Shown piece by piece: positions 18,573-27,828 of a stretch of 64,000 nucleotides of DNA. Below the pieces are notes generated by a model. It did no database searches and was not told the origin of the DNA. It worked only from the letters and a program-made list of their open reading frames with translations. Origin of the DNA: an uncultured Rhodospirillales bacterium (GTDB taxonomy: Bacteria > Pseudomonadota > Alphaproteobacteria > Azospirillales > Azospirillaceae); contig CAIOBP010000025.1 in the NCBI GenBank assembly GCA_903856295.1, positions 21,074 to 85,073 of the forward strand, given 5' to 3'. The position numbers and the translations under genes were made by a program. Numbering within the stretch: position 1 is the stretch's first letter; every line of letters begins with the position of its first letter.

Positions 18573-19493
18573 TCAGGGGGCGTCGTGCAACGCCGCCAAC
18601 TCTCGGTCGTCGAAGCGATACTCGGTATTGCAGAATTCGCAGGTCACCCTGGCCACGCCGTCGTCCTCGAGCAGCTGCCCCGTCTCGGCCGGCCCCAAGG
18701 ATCGTAGCGTCGCAATCACCTTGTCACGCGAACAGCGACATCCTGGGACAAGGCCATTCTCCCTGAACACCCGGACGCCATCCTCATGAAACAGCCGCCA
18801 GAGCAAATCCTGGTCCGGCAAGGCGGGATCAAGCAGCTCGGGAACGCCCAGGGTGGCCATCAGCACCATGGTCCGGCGCCAATCATCCTCTTCGCCGGTG
18901 CCGGGCGGCGCCTGATTGGTGGGAAGCCGTTGCATAAGCAACGCCGTTCCACGCCACATACCGTCCTGCTTGTCGATGGCGACGCTCAGGGCGGTGGCAA
19001 GCTGTTCCGATTGCAGGAAATAGTGCTGAACGCACTCGGCCAGCGTCCGCCCGCGCAGCTCGACGATCCCCTGATAGCGCTCGGTGTCCGGCCCCTGATC
19101 GACGGTGAAGGCCAGCCAGCCCTTGCCGGCCAGCGACATTTGCAGCATGTGGGGATCGGCCGACATCTTCGCAACGGCGTCGCGATCGAAACGGGCCGTC
19201 CCACGAATAACGCGCGGAGTGGCGGCGAGCGAGCCCAGGACATCGACCACGACCAGCCCGACCGGACCGTCACCCTTGATCTGGAGCGTGAACACGCCCT
19301 CATATTTGAGATTGGAGGCCAGCGCCGCCGCCAGCAGCACCGTCTCGCCGAGCAGGCGCGCCACCGGCGGCGGATACTCGTGACGGCCGAGCACATGATC
19401 GAGCAGCGGTCCGAGCCGGACCAGCCGGCCACGCAGGCTGGTGCGCTCGGTCTGGAACGGCAATATCCGGTCGGTCGACGGTGTGTCAGTCAA
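18573..19493 (-). CDS. hslO: Redox-regulated chaperone Hsp33
   Basis: Cytosolic holdase chaperone activated by oxidation and unfolding. 306 residues. The zinc-binding cysteines are present as CRC (in PGCRCSRDK) and CEFC near the C-terminus, the CXC-CXXC arrangement of the family. The N-terminal substrate domain contains a typical [20 protein letters not shown] segment. The start ATG 19493 overlaps the end of argF by eight bases, so translation is probably coupled. It is followed by gorA. Confidence 0.96.
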   Translation of the reverse strand: MTDTPSTDRILPFQTERTSLRGRLVRLGPLLDHVLGRHEYPPPVARLLGETVLLAAALASNLKYEGVFTLQIKGDGPVGLVVVDVLGSLAATPRVIRGTARFDRDAVAKMSADPHMLQMSLAGKGWLAFTVDQGPDTERYQGIVELRGRTLAECVQHYFLQSEQLATALSVAIDKQDGMWRGTALLMQRLPTNQAPPGTGEEDDWRRTMVLMATLGVPELLDPALPDQDLLWRLFHEDGVRVFRENGLVPGCRCSRDKVIATLRSLGPAETGQLLEDDGVARVTCEFCNTEYRFDDRELAALHDAP

Positions 19494-20397
19494 TCAGGCA
19501 CCACGTCAGAATGGCCTTTTGAATGTGCAGGCGGTTTTCCGCCTCGTCCCAGACCACCGAACGGGCGCCGTCGATCACCGCGTCGGTAACCTCTTCGCCC
19601 CGGTGGGCGGGCAGGCAGTGCATGAACACGGCGTCCGGCCGGGCGCCGGCCATCAGGCGTTCATCGACCCGGTAGGGCGTCAGCAGGTTGATGCGCTCGC
19701 TGCGGTCGAGATGATTCATCGAGACCCAGGTGTCGGTGACCACGCAATCGGCACCGGCGACGGCGGCCTGGGGACTGTCGGCGAAGCTGACCGCGCCGCC
19801 GCTGGCGTTGGCCCAGTCCAGCAGGGCCTGGGGCGGCTTCAGCGCCTCGGGACAGGCCAGCCGCAGCGTGAAACCGAAGCGCGCGGCGGCGTGAATCCAG
19901 CTGTTGGCCACATTGTTGCCGTCGCCGCTCCAGGCCACCACCCGGCCCTTGATCGGGCCGCGGTGCTCCTCGAAGGTCATGACGTCGGCCATGACCTGAC
20001 AGGGATGCGAGCGGTCGGTCAGACCGTTGATCACCGGCACCGAGCCGTGTTCGGCCAATTCGGTGAGCTTGGAGACGCTGTCGGTGCGAATCATGATCGC
20101 GTCGACATAGCGCGACAGCACCCGGGCGGTGTCGGCCACGGTCTCGCCGCGTCCGAGCTGGCTGCCCTGGGACTCCAGCACCACGACATCGCCGCCGAGC
20201 TGGCGCATGCCGACCTCGAACGAAACCCGGGTGCGGGTCGAGGGCTTCTCGAAGATCAGCGCCAGCGTCCTGCCGGCCAGCGGCTTGCCGGCGGCCTCGC
20301 GGCTCCGCTTCATGGCAAGACCCCGATCGAGAATCAGCCGCAGCGTCGCGCCGTCGAGCTGGTCGAGATCGAGAAAATGGCGAACGGACCCGGTCAT
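19486..20397 (-). CDS. argF: Ornithine carbamoyltransferase
   Basis: Makes citrulline from ornithine and carbamoyl phosphate in arginine biosynthesis. 303 residues. The carbamoyl-phosphate signature [11 protein letters not shown] is at about 53-63; TDRSHPCQ and the C-terminal [11 protein letters not shown] motif that binds ornithine are intact. It overlaps the argD stop by four bases (ATGA), a sign of coupled translation, and overlaps hslO at its own end. Argininosuccinate genes are not in the window. Confidence 0.97.
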   Translation of the reverse strand: MTGSVRHFLDLDQLDGATLRLILDRGLAMKRSREAAGKPLAGRTLALIFEKPSTRTRVSFEVGMRQLGGDVVVLESQGSQLGRGETVADTARVLSRYVDAIMIRTDSVSKLTELAEHGSVPVINGLTDRSHPCQVMADVMTFEEHRGPIKGRVVAWSGDGNNVANSWIHAAARFGFTLRLACPEALKPPQALLDWANASGGAVSFADSPQAAVAGADCVVTDTWVSMNHLDRSERINLLTPYRVDERLMAGARPDAVFMHCLPAHRGEEVTDAVIDGARSVVWDEAENRLHIQKAILTWCLID

Positions 20398-21584
20398 AAT
20401 GCCGCCTCTTCCTGCGCCAGCGCGGCGGCAGTGCGATCCAGGATGGCGATGGCCTCATTGACCTCGGCCGGACCGACGATCAGCGGCGGCAGAAAGCGCA
20501 CGACATTGTCGCTGGCGACCACCGCCAGCAGACCCTGGCTGCGCAGCGCATCGACCACTTTGGTGTTGGCGGGAATGCACTTCACGCCGCGCATCAGCCC
20601 GATGCCGCGCGCCTCCTCCTCGAACACCGCGGGATGCCGCTGGACCAGCGCCGCGAGTTCCCGCCCGAGCAGTTCGCCGGTGGCCTCGACCCGAGCCAGA
20701 AAGCCCGGTTCGGTCACCACCTCGAGCACGGCGTTGGCCACGGCCATGGCCAGCGGATTGCCGCCGAAGGTCGAGCCATGACTGCCCGCGCCCATGCCGC
20801 GCGCAGCCGCCTCGGTGGCAAGGCAGGCGCCGACCGGAAAACCGCCGCCCAGCCCCTTGGCCAAGCACATCACGTCGGGGGTGATGCCCGACCATTCATA
20901 GGCGAACAGCTTGCCGGTGCGACCGATGCCGCTCTGAACCTCGTCGAAATAAAGCAGCAGGCCGAACTCATCGCACATCGCCCGCAGGCCGCGCAGATAG
21001 TCGGCGGTGGCGGTGCGGATGCCGCCCTCGCCCTGCACCGGCTCGACGCAGATCGCGGCGGTTTCGGCGGTGATGGCGGCGCGCATCTCGTTGAGATTGC
21101 CGAACGACACCTGATCGAAGCCATCGAGCAGCGGCCCGAAGCCCTTGACCAGCTTTTCCTGCTTGGCCGCCGAAACCGCCGCCATGGTCCGGCCGTGAAA
21201 GCCGCCGGCGCAAGTAATCACGCGATAGCGTTCGGGCTGGTCGCTCTCATGGAAATACTTGCGAATCACCTTGAGCCCGCACTCCCAGGCCTCGGCGCCG
21301 GAATTGCAGAAAAAGGCGGTGTCGGCGAAGCTGTTGGCGATCAGGCGCGCCGACAGCGACTCCTGCCCGGCGATGCGAAACAGGTTCGAGGTGTGCCAGA
21401 CCTTGCCGGCCTGATCGGTCAGAGCCTTGACCAGACGCGGATGGGCGTGCCCCAGCGAACTCACGGCAACGCCGCCGTGAAAATCCAGGTAGCGGTGACC
21501 CGCGGCATCGAAAAGAAAAACCCCCTCACCGCGCTCGAACATGACATCGGCGCGGGTGTAGGTCGGCATCACTGCGGAAATCAC
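20394..21584 (-). CDS. argD: Acetylornithine aminotransferase
   Basis: PLP-dependent class III transaminase for arginine biosynthesis (and possibly succinyldiaminopimelate transamination). About 396 residues. The PLP region [18 protein letters not shown], followed by the Schiff-base lysine in [14 protein letters not shown], is clear. I chose GTG 21584 because GGAG lies seven bases upstream and the protein then starts near the conserved MPTYTRADV; a frame start at 21602 is open but lacks such a site. It is first in the argD-argF-hslO-gorA unit. Confidence 0.95.
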   Translation of the reverse strand: MISAVMPTYTRADVMFERGEGVFLFDAAGHRYLDFHGGVAVSSLGHAHPRLVKALTDQAGKVWHTSNLFRIAGQESLSARLIANSFADTAFFCNSGAEAWECGLKVIRKYFHESDQPERYRVITCAGGFHGRTMAAVSAAKQEKLVKGFGPLLDGFDQVSFGNLNEMRAAITAETAAICVEPVQGEGGIRTATADYLRGLRAMCDEFGLLLYFDEVQSGIGRTGKLFAYEWSGITPDVMCLAKGLGGGFPVGACLATEAAARGMGAGSHGSTFGGNPLAMAVANAVLEVVTEPGFLARVEATGELLGRELAALVQRHPAVFEEEARGIGLMRGVKCIPANTKVVDALRSQGLLAVVASDNVVRFLPPLIVGPAEVNEAIAILDRTAAALAQEEAAL

Positions 21585-21951
21585 GAAACAGCTCCACATC
21601 AAGGCCCCGGCAGGGACCGCCGATAAAAGCGCAGCTTATCAAAAAAGAGCCGCCGACTGTCAACCGCTTCGGACGCGCCGGCGGGGATTCTTATTGCCAC
21701 CGCGACAATTGCGGCGCAGCCCGTAATCCCCCCCCGGGGCGCGGCGCTGCCAAACGCGGCGCTGCCAAATCTTGACTCCCGTGCGTGGCGGGCCGATCAT
21801 CGGCGGCGGAGGCGGGGGCGCACGATGACCCCTGAACGCGAAGCCGGGCTCGTCGTGAAGAGCGGTATGCCGATCGACTAGGTGCCGCAGCTTCCGGGCC
21901 GAGCAGAAGACCCCGGGCGAGCGCGATGCGCGGGGCGGTGGAGGCAGGGCG
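21585..21951. other. Intergenic region with short direct repeat
   Basis: About 370 bases between divergent argD and the aminotransferase gene, with no credible coding region. It holds two near-adjacent copies of GCGGCGCTGCCAAA (21741-21754 and 21756-21769) and probably the promoters of both flanking genes. A Shine-Dalgarno GGAGG precedes the downstream ATG. Confidence 0.5.
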
Positions 21952-23169
21952 ATGAGCGTGGTGTGGGCGGAGCGGCTGGCCGGACGGCTGGCCGGCATGA
22001 AGGCCTCGGAAATTCGTGAACTGCTCAAGGTGATCGAGCGGCCGGAGATCATTTCCTTTGCCGGCGGCATTCCCGACCCCGCGCTGTTTCCCCACGCCGA
22101 ACTCGCGGCGGCTTATCAGCGGGTGATGGCGAGCAATTCGCTGCGCTCGGTGGCGCTGCAATATTCGGTCAGCGAGGGCTGGCTGCCGCTGCGCGAGTTC
22201 ATCTGCGAGCAGCAGAACCGGGGCGGACTCGGCGCCACCCCCGACAATGTCGTGGTCACCAGCGGCTCGCAGCAGGGGCTGGAGTTTCTGGGCAAGCTGT
22301 TCATCGGCCCCGGCGATCTGGTGGCGGTGACCCGCCCGACCTATCTCGGCGCCCTTCAGGCCTTCGCGCCCTACGAGCCACGCTATCTCTCGGTGCCGGT
22401 GGATGAGGAGGGCGTGCTGCCCGACGCTCTGGAAGCGGCGTTCCGCCAGGGGCCGAAATTCTTCTATCTGGTGCCCGATTTCCAGAATCCCAACGGCATC
22501 ACCACCTCGCTGGCCCGGCGCCGGGCGGTGATCGGCTTGGCCCAGCGCTACGGCGTGCCGGTGATCGAGGACGCCGCTTATACCGAGTTGCGCTACGATG
22601 GCGAGCACCTGCCCTCCCTGATCGCTCTCGACGCCGACCTGTCCGGCCCGGGCGAGGGCTTCCGGCCCAGCCATGTCATCTACGCCGGAACCTTCTCGAA
22701 AACCGTGGCCCCGGCGCTGCGGGTCGGCTGGCTGACCGGTCCGGCCGAAGTGATTCACAAACTGGTGCTGATGAAACAGGCCGGCGATCTCCATTCCTCG
22801 ACCATCAACCAGATCGTGCTGACCGACGTGGTGCGGGACATCTGGCCCGAGTTGACCGCCCGCCTCCGCGCCAGCTACCGCTTGCGCCGGGATGCCATGC
22901 TGGCCGCGCTCGAGCGCTGGTTTCCGCCCGGCACCCGCTGGACCCACCCGGCCGGCGGCCTGTTCGTCTGGCTGGAATTGCCCGAGAGCGTCGACGGTAC
23001 CCGCCTGCTCGAGCGGGCGATCTCCGAGGTCAACGTCGCCTTCGTGCCCGGCGCCGCCTTCCATGCCGACCGCAGCGGCGCCAATACCTGCCGGCTCAGC
23101 TTCTCGATGGTCGGGCCGGATGTCATCGACGAGGGCATCCGCCGGCTGTCAACGCTTCTGCCCAGGTGA
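21952..23169 (+). CDS. PLP-dependent aminotransferase, class I/II (2-aminoadipate/MocR-like fold)
   Basis: 405-residue cytosolic aminotransferase. The PLP lysine lies in AGTFSKTVAPALRVGW, the aspartate/tyrosine region in VIEDAAYTELRY, and the substrate arginine in the C-terminal NTCRLSFSM. The opening (SFAGGIPDPALFP) and the ALQYSVSEGWLPLREF region are characteristic of the LysN/2-aminoadipate aminotransferase and valine-pyruvate groups. No DNA-binding domain, so it is not a MocR regulator. GGAGG lies upstream of ATG 21952. The exact substrate cannot be read. A CheY-like gene starts three bases after its stop. Confidence 0.9.
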   Translation: MSVVWAERLAGRLAGMKASEIRELLKVIERPEIISFAGGIPDPALFPHAELAAAYQRVMASNSLRSVALQYSVSEGWLPLREFICEQQNRGGLGATPDNVVVTSGSQQGLEFLGKLFIGPGDLVAVTRPTYLGALQAFAPYEPRYLSVPVDEEGVLPDALEAAFRQGPKFFYLVPDFQNPNGITTSLARRRAVIGLAQRYGVPVIEDAAYTELRYDGEHLPSLIALDADLSGPGEGFRPSHVIYAGTFSKTVAPALRVGWLTGPAEVIHKLVLMKQAGDLHSSTINQIVLTDVVRDIWPELTARLRASYRLRRDAMLAALERWFPPGTRWTHPAGGLFVWLELPESVDGTRLLERAISEVNVAFVPGAAFHADRSGANTCRLSFSMVGPDVIDEGIRRLSTLLPR

Positions 23170-23172
23170 GAC

Positions 23173-23562
23173 ATGGCCGATATTCTGGTTGTCGACGACA
23201 ATTCCGCGGTGCGCATGGCCTACCGCCTGCTGCTGAAAACCGCCGGCCACGCCGTCACCGAGGCGGTGGACGGCGCCGACGCCATCGCCAAGCTGGAAGC
23301 CAACCGCTTCGATCTGGTCGTCACCGATCTCTGGATGCCCGGCATCGACGGCTTCGGCGTGATTGCCGAGTCCAAGCGCCGCTACCCCGCAACCCCGGTG
23401 CTGGCCCTGACCGGCGGCGCCGTCGGCACCACCGCCAAGGACCCGATCGAGCGCGCCCGCACCGCCGGAGCCGATCATGTCATCGAAAAACCGATGCTCG
23501 GCGACGGCCTGCTGGCGCCGATCAACAGCCTGCTGGCCGGAGCCGGGGACTTAACTCGATGA
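23173..23562 (+). CDS. Single-domain response regulator (CheY-like)
   Basis: A 129-residue stand-alone receiver. The acidic pair is in ILVVDDNSAV, the acceptor Asp in LVVTDLWMPGIDGF, the conserved Thr in ALTGGAVG and the Lys in VIEKPML. No output domain. It begins three bases after the aminotransferase stop, so the two are co-translated. Its partner kinase is not obvious; the nearby kinases at 6657-17186 are candidates only by proximity. Confidence 0.92.
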   Translation: MADILVVDDNSAVRMAYRLLLKTAGHAVTEAVDGADAIAKLEANRFDLVVTDLWMPGIDGFGVIAESKRRYPATPVLALTGGAVGTTAKDPIERARTAGADHVIEKPMLGDGLLAPINSLLAGAGDLTR

Positions 23563-23591
23563 GCGATCCCGCCATAACAACGGAGTCATCT

Positions 23592-23655
23592 CATTAAGGG
23601 CACGGGTCATTAAGGGCACGGGTCATTAAGGGCACGGGTCATTAAGGGCACGGGG
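23592..23655. repeat. Four tandem copies of a 16-bp repeat
   Basis: The unit CATTAAGGGCACGGGT is repeated four times without spacers, the last copy differing in its final base. It lies just after the CheY-like gene. Copies this perfect suggest recent slippage and variable copy number between strains. Confidence 0.95.
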
Positions 23656-23739
23656 AAGCATTCTGGGAGCGAATTGAACAGACCGCCGAACATTACAATG
23701 CTAGAAATATTGCAATACTAGCAACAAGGAGGTCAGGCC

Positions 23740-23967
23740 ATGAGCACGATGGTTGCAGAGGTGTATGATGCCCTTCGAGACGCAGGAGCCAGCGAGGAGA
23801 AGGCTCGCAAGGCTGCTGAGGTAATGGCGAGTTTCGACACGCAGCATCAGGACATTCGTCATGAGTTTGCCGTCCTGCGTGGAGAGTTCAGTACGGTGAA
23901 ATGGATGCTGGCCACCAATATGACGATGACGCTGCTCGTTCTTGGCAAACTGTTTCTGGTGCATTGA
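23740..23967 (+). CDS. Small coiled-coil protein with C-terminal membrane helix
   Basis: 75 residues: a charged helical part (residues 1-50, with LRDAGASEEKARKAAEV) and a C-terminal hydrophobic helix (about 53-72, MLATNMTMTLLVLGKLF). This layout resembles short DUF1640/CCDC90-type proteins, tail-anchored with the coiled coil in the cytosol. A strong AAGGAGG precedes the ATG. Just upstream is the inverted repeat TGCTAG(N13)CTAGCA (23699-23723), a possible operator. It ends three bases before the glycosyltransferase-like gene. Function unknown. Confidence 0.75.
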   Translation: MSTMVAEVYDALRDAGASEEKARKAAEVMASFDTQHQDIRHEFAVLRGEFSTVKWMLATNMTMTLLVLGKLFLVH

Positions 23968-23970
23968 GTC

Positions 23971-25170
23971 ATGGTCGACCGCTCGGGCTGTGTGTTCGAC
24001 AGCGTGATCGTGTCCGGCGGCGACGGGAAGAATTCCGCCGATTGGGCGGATACCTTTCTCAGGGACATTCATCAGGGCTTTCAGGCGCTCGGCCTGGAGT
24101 CGGTGCATCTCCGTCAGAATGAAACCACCCGGCATCTGCTGGCGCAGATCGGCCGGGACTGGTTCGCCCGGGGCAAGACCTTCTTTCTCTTCGATCTCAA
24201 TGCCAAGATACCGGTGCTGACCCGGCCGGGCACCGGCCCGCTGCCGCGCTTCTCGCTGATCGTCGATCATCCCTGGAGCCAAGCCCACCTCACCGGCTTT
24301 CATGAGCGCAACCTGCTGGGCGTCGTCGATCGCGGCTATGTCGGCGTTCCGGGCTACGGCCGGGTGCGGCGGGTGTTCCTGCCCCATGGCGGGCCGCCGG
24401 CGCCCGATGAGCCGATAACCGGCGACCGCCCGATCGATGTCGTGTTCTCGGGCAACATCATCATGGACACCGCCCTGCCGCCCGCCGAGTACGCCGAAGG
24501 CGACGCGGTGGTCAAAACCATCGTGACCGACGCGGTGGAGCGCATTGTCGAGGGCGGCGCGGAACCGGGGGCCGGGCTGTGCCAAGCGCTGGAGAAAAGC
24601 GGCTTCGCCATCGCCGCGCTCGATGCCAAGACCGCCGAGACCTTGGTCAACATCGTCTCCGGCTACAGCCAGTCGGTGTTCCGGGAGCGGGTGCTGAACG
24701 GCTTGCGCGGCCTGCGCGTCTGCCTGGTCGGGCATGTCTGCGAGCGGCTGGGCCGCCAGTTGCCCGAGACCTTTTTTCAGGAAACCTACCGGACCTTCAC
24801 CGATGTCCGCGCCCTGTTCCGGCAATCGAAGATCGCCCTCAATATCGCTCACAAGTTCCCCGACGGCGCGCATGAAAGAATCTGGTACGGCATGGCCAAT
24901 GGCTGCGCCGTGCTGACCAACACCACGCCGTATCTCCGGGAGTCCTTTGTCGAGGACGAGAGCATGCTGTTTTATCAGCGCTGCGACCTCGACACCCGCA
25001 AGATTGCCGAGTTCGTCAAGTCCGGCAAGACCGGCGCCATTGCCCAGGCCGCCCTGCCGATCTACCGTGCGCAGCACACTTGGACCCACCGGGCCCAAAC
25101 CGTCGTCGGGACCATGAACGCCGTCTGGCCCGATGCCCGCGCCGCCTTGCAGACACTCTTTCAAGTCTGA
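23971..25170 (+). CDS. Glycosyltransferase-like protein (CgeB/GT1-type C-terminus)
   Basis: 399 residues without signal peptide. The C-terminal half contains LFRQSKIALNIAHKFPDGAHER followed by YGMANGCAVLTNTTPYLRE; this pattern (N...G...R..E.ma.G..lltn) is that of the GT-B nucleotide-sugar domain in CgeB-like proteins. The N-terminal half (VIVSGGDGKNSADWADTFL, with LIVDHPWSQAHL) could be the acceptor domain. Acceptor and sugar are unknown. It starts three bases after the small membrane protein and has no good ribosome site of its own, so it is likely translationally coupled to it. A glycan or protein-glycosylation role is inference. Confidence 0.65.
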   Translation: MVDRSGCVFDSVIVSGGDGKNSADWADTFLRDIHQGFQALGLESVHLRQNETTRHLLAQIGRDWFARGKTFFLFDLNAKIPVLTRPGTGPLPRFSLIVDHPWSQAHLTGFHERNLLGVVDRGYVGVPGYGRVRRVFLPHGGPPAPDEPITGDRPIDVVFSGNIIMDTALPPAEYAEGDAVVKTIVTDAVERIVEGGAEPGAGLCQALEKSGFAIAALDAKTAETLVNIVSGYSQSVFRERVLNGLRGLRVCLVGHVCERLGRQLPETFFQETYRTFTDVRALFRQSKIALNIAHKFPDGAHERIWYGMANGCAVLTNTTPYLRESFVEDESMLFYQRCDLDTRKIAEFVKSGKTGAIAQAALPIYRAQHTWTHRAQTVVGTMNAVWPDARAALQTLFQV

Positions 25171-25197
25171 CACGCCCCCGGCTGCTGGCAAGACGGC

Positions 25198-25227
25198 TTG
25201 ACGCTCTTGTTCTCCGGCCGGTAAAAC
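25198..25227 (+). promoter_or_regulatory. Putative sigma-70 promoter of the metZ leader
   Basis: TTGACG at 25198-25203 and TAAAAC at 25222-25227 are 18 bases apart. The predicted transcription start falls at about 25233, right at the first stem of the SAM-II aptamer, which supports the assignment. Confidence 0.55.
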
Positions 25228-25233
25228 AGTTGC

Positions 25234-25313
25234 GCGTGGTGATTTGCGCGGCCGACTTGCGGACCACGCCGTGAAAATAGTCCGCTAAAGAGGCCCGGAT
25301 GCTGGTCATCCGG
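25234..25313 (+). promoter_or_regulatory. SAM-II riboswitch plus adjacent hairpin, controlling metZ
   Basis: The sequence matches the SAM-II (metA) motif. Stem P1 is GCGTGGT (25234-25240) with ACCACGC (25263-25269), followed by the conserved GATTTG loop entry. The 3' strand CCGCTAAAGAGGCC forms the pseudoknot: CCGC (25282-25285) with GCGG (25259-25262), and GGCC (25292-25295) with GGCC (25250-25253). A further hairpin CCGGATG/CATCCGG (25295-25313) abuts the pseudoknot and lies just before GGAAAGGG, the likely ribosome site. There is no U-tract, so control is probably translational: SAM binding would shut off homocysteine synthesis. Confidence 0.92.
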
Positions 25314-25333
25314 CGGAAAGGGTGACCGTCCCC

Positions 25334-26545
25334 ATGTTCTCCAAGATCGACGACAAACACGCGCGCCGCCGGACCCGGCCGTTGCGCCCGCAATCCCAAC
25401 TGGTCCATGGCGCCAGCCTGCGCTCGGGGTTCGACGAAACCAGCGAGGCGATTTTCCAGACCTCGGGCTACGTCTACAACCGTGCCGAGGATGCCGAGAG
25501 CGCCTTCGCCACCGATGGCCAGCGCTACGTCTATTCCCGTTTCCGCAACCCCACCGTGGCCATGTTCGAGCAACGGATGGCGCTGTATGAGGGCTCGGAA
25601 AACGCCTTCGCCACCGCCAGCGGCATGGCGGCGGTGTTCGCGGCGGTGATCTCCGGGCTCAAGGCCGGCGACCGGTTGGTGGCGCCGCGGGCGCTGTTCG
25701 GCTCCTGCCTCTACATCTGCAAGGATCTGGCGCCGAAATATGGCATCGAGGCGGTGATCATCGACGGCTGCGATCTGGAACAATGGAAGCAGGCGCTCTC
25801 GAAGCCGACCCAACTGGTGTTTCTCGAAACCCCCTCCAACCCGACCCTGGAGGTGATCGACCTGCGGACGGTGTGCGATCTCGCCCACAAGGCCGGGGCG
25901 CTGGTGGTGGTCGACAACGTCTTCGCGACTCCGGTGCTGCAAAAGCCGCTGCAACTGGGCGCCGACGTCGTGGTCTATTCGGCGACCAAGCATATCGACG
26001 GTCAGGGCCGCTGCCTGGGCGGCGTCATCCTGTGTTCGAACGCCTTTGCCGAGGTGGTCCACCCGTTCCTGCGCCACACCGGGCCGACGCTCAGCCCATT
26101 CAATGCCTGGGTGCTGCTCAAGGGACTGGAAACCCTGGAGCTACGGGTTCATGCCCAATCCGCCAACGCCGGCAAGGTCGCGCGCTTCCTCGCCGGCCAC
26201 AGCCGGATCAGGCGCACGGTTTATCCCGGCCTGGAGAGCCACCCCCAGCACGCCCTGGCCAAGGCCCAGATGTCCGGCTTCGGCACCCTGATCGCCTTCG
26301 ACGTCGATGGCGGCAAGACCGAGGCGTTCAAGCTCATGAACGCGCTGGAGCTGATTCTGATCTCCAACAATCTGGGCGACTCCAAGAGCCTGATCACCCA
26401 TCCCGCCACCAGCACCCATCAGCGCCTGACCGACGAGGAGCGGGCGCGGGTGGGCATTTTCCCCGGCACCATCCGGCTGTCGGTCGGGCTCGAGGATGCC
26501 GATGATCTGGTCGAGGACTTGGAGCAGGCCCTGGCCGGGTTGTGA
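25334..26545 (+). CDS. metZ: O-succinylhomoserine sulfhydrylase
   Basis: PLP enzyme of the Cys/Met metabolism family that makes homocysteine from O-succinylhomoserine and sulfide. About 403 residues. The PLP lysine lies in YSATKHIDGQGR, the cofactor-binding YSRFRNPTV and the FLETPSNPTLEV segment are present. The start ATG 25334 follows GGAAAGGG by about 12 bases; GTG 25322 in the same frame is possible. The SAM-II riboswitch directly upstream is typical of alphaproteobacterial metZ and supports the function over cystathionine enzymes. Confidence 0.94.
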   Translation: MFSKIDDKHARRRTRPLRPQSQLVHGASLRSGFDETSEAIFQTSGYVYNRAEDAESAFATDGQRYVYSRFRNPTVAMFEQRMALYEGSENAFATASGMAAVFAAVISGLKAGDRLVAPRALFGSCLYICKDLAPKYGIEAVIIDGCDLEQWKQALSKPTQLVFLETPSNPTLEVIDLRTVCDLAHKAGALVVVDNVFATPVLQKPLQLGADVVVYSATKHIDGQGRCLGGVILCSNAFAEVVHPFLRHTGPTLSPFNAWVLLKGLETLELRVHAQSANAGKVARFLAGHSRIRRTVYPGLESHPQHALAKAQMSGFGTLIAFDVDGGKTEAFKLMNALELILISNNLGDSKSLITHPATSTHQRLTDEERARVGIFPGTIRLSVGLEDADDLVEDLEQALAGL

Positions 26546-26550
26546 TACAA

Positions 26551-26579
26551 GCGGGGGGCGACCACCACCCGCCCCCCGC
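26551..26579 (+). terminator. GC hairpin after metZ
   Basis: GCGGGGGGC (26551-26559) pairs perfectly with GCCCCCCGC (26571-26579), an 11-base loop between them, six bases after the metZ stop. No T-run follows and the cca start is two bases later, so it may be an attenuating or RNA-stability hairpin rather than a full terminator. Confidence 0.4.
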
Positions 26580-26580
26580 C

Positions 26581-27828
26581 ATGCCCCTGCTGCCGCCCCA
26601 GCCCTGGATGACCGCGCCCGAGAGCCGTCTCGTCATGACCGCTCTCGGCGCGGCGCGCTTCGTCGGCGGCTGTGTCCGCGACGCCCTGCTCGGGTTGCCG
26701 GTCTCCGACATCGACATCGCCAGCCCTCATCCGCCGGACGAAGTGACCCGCCGACTCGAGGCCGTGCGCGTCCGGGTGATCCCCACCGGTATCAAGCATG
26801 GCACCGTCACCGCCGTGACCGCTGGCCGGCATTTTGAAATCACCACCCTGCGCCGCGACTTGGCCTGCGACGGCCGCCACGCCGAGATCGCCTTCACCGA
26901 TGATTGGCGCGAGGATGCGGCGCGGCGCGATTTCACCATCAACGCCCTCTCCTGCACCCTCGAGGGCGAGGTGTTCGACCCATTCGACGGTATCGGCGAT
27001 CTTGCCGCCCGGCGGGTGCGCTTCATCGGCCGGGCCGAAGACCGGTTGCGCGAAGACCTGTTGCGACTGCTGCGCCATTTCAGATTTTACGCCAGATATG
27101 GCGGTGAGAGTCCCGACCCGGAAGCGCTCGCCGCCTGTCAGGCACTGGCGCCACTGTTGAACGGCTTATCGGGAGAACGGGTGCGGGCTGAACTGTTTCG
27201 CCTGCTCACCGGACCACGCCCGGCCGAAGTTTGGGCCCTCATGGTAACGGCGGGACTTCCGCCCCATCTGCTGCCCGCCGCCACCCGGGTTGCCCGGCTC
27301 GACACTCTGCTCTCCCTGGAGCGGCACCTGAGTCTGGAGGGGCCGGAGCGCGCCGTGGTTCGTCTGGCAGCACTGCTGGACACCGATGGCGCCGGGGTAT
27401 TGGCGGCGGCGAAACGGCTGCGGCTGTCGGTGGCCGAGCGCGCGCGGCTGGTCGCCCTGGTCGCCCCGACGGTCGCGGTCGATCCCCGCGACTCGCCAGC
27501 GGCGCTACGCCGGGCCGCGGCGGCCCTGGGCGATGGCGCGCGCTTCCTGGATTTGGCGCTGCTGGGCGCGGCGACGACGGGCAGCGAAGCCGGATGGCTC
27601 GATCGGATCACGACGGTCCTGGACGGTTGGCGCAGCGCGCCGTTTCCGGTCAGCGGCGCCGATGCGCTGGCGCTGGGCGTGGCGCCGGGACCGGACCTCG
27701 GACGCCTGCTCGCCGACGTGCGCGACTGGTGGGCCGAACAAAATTTTAGCCCCGATCGCGCCGCGTGCACTGCCGAACTGGGGCGACTCGTGGCGCGGCG
27801 AGGCAAAGCCCGCCGAAGCCCGGCCTAA
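26581..27828 (+). CDS. cca: CCA tRNA nucleotidyltransferase / poly(A) polymerase family
   Basis: Class II nucleotidyltransferase, 415 residues. The N-terminal catalytic domain has FVGGCVRDALLG and the metal-binding DIDIAS, then RRDFTINALSC and the RNA-binding GRAEDRLREDLLRLLRHFRF. These are the signatures of tRNA 3'-CCA adding enzymes. ATG 26581 is chosen; an in-frame GTG at 26542 would be translated through the GC hairpin. Poly(A) polymerase is the close alternative, but alphaproteobacterial members of this length are usually CCA-adding. Confidence 0.92.
   Translation: MPLLPPQPWMTAPESRLVMTALGAARFVGGCVRDALLGLPVSDIDIASPHPPDEVTRRLEAVRVRVIPTGIKHGTVTAVTAGRHFEITTLRRDLACDGRHAEIAFTDDWREDAARRDFTINALSCTLEGEVFDPFDGIGDLAARRVRFIGRAEDRLREDLLRLLRHFRFYARYGGESPDPEALAACQALAPLLNGLSGERVRAELFRLLTGPRPAEVWALMVTAGLPPHLLPAATRVARLDTLLSLERHLSLEGPERAVVRLAALLDTDGAGVLAAAKRLRLSVAERARLVALVAPTVAVDPRDSPAALRRAAAALGDGARFLDLALLGAATTGSEAGWLDRITTVLDGWRSAPFPVSGADALALGVAPGPDLGRLLADVRDWWAEQNFSPDRAACTAELGRLVARRGKARRSPA

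Noticed and set aside
23592..23655. Tandem 16-bp units considered as a CRISPR array
   Set aside because: There are no spacers between the units and no cas genes in the window.
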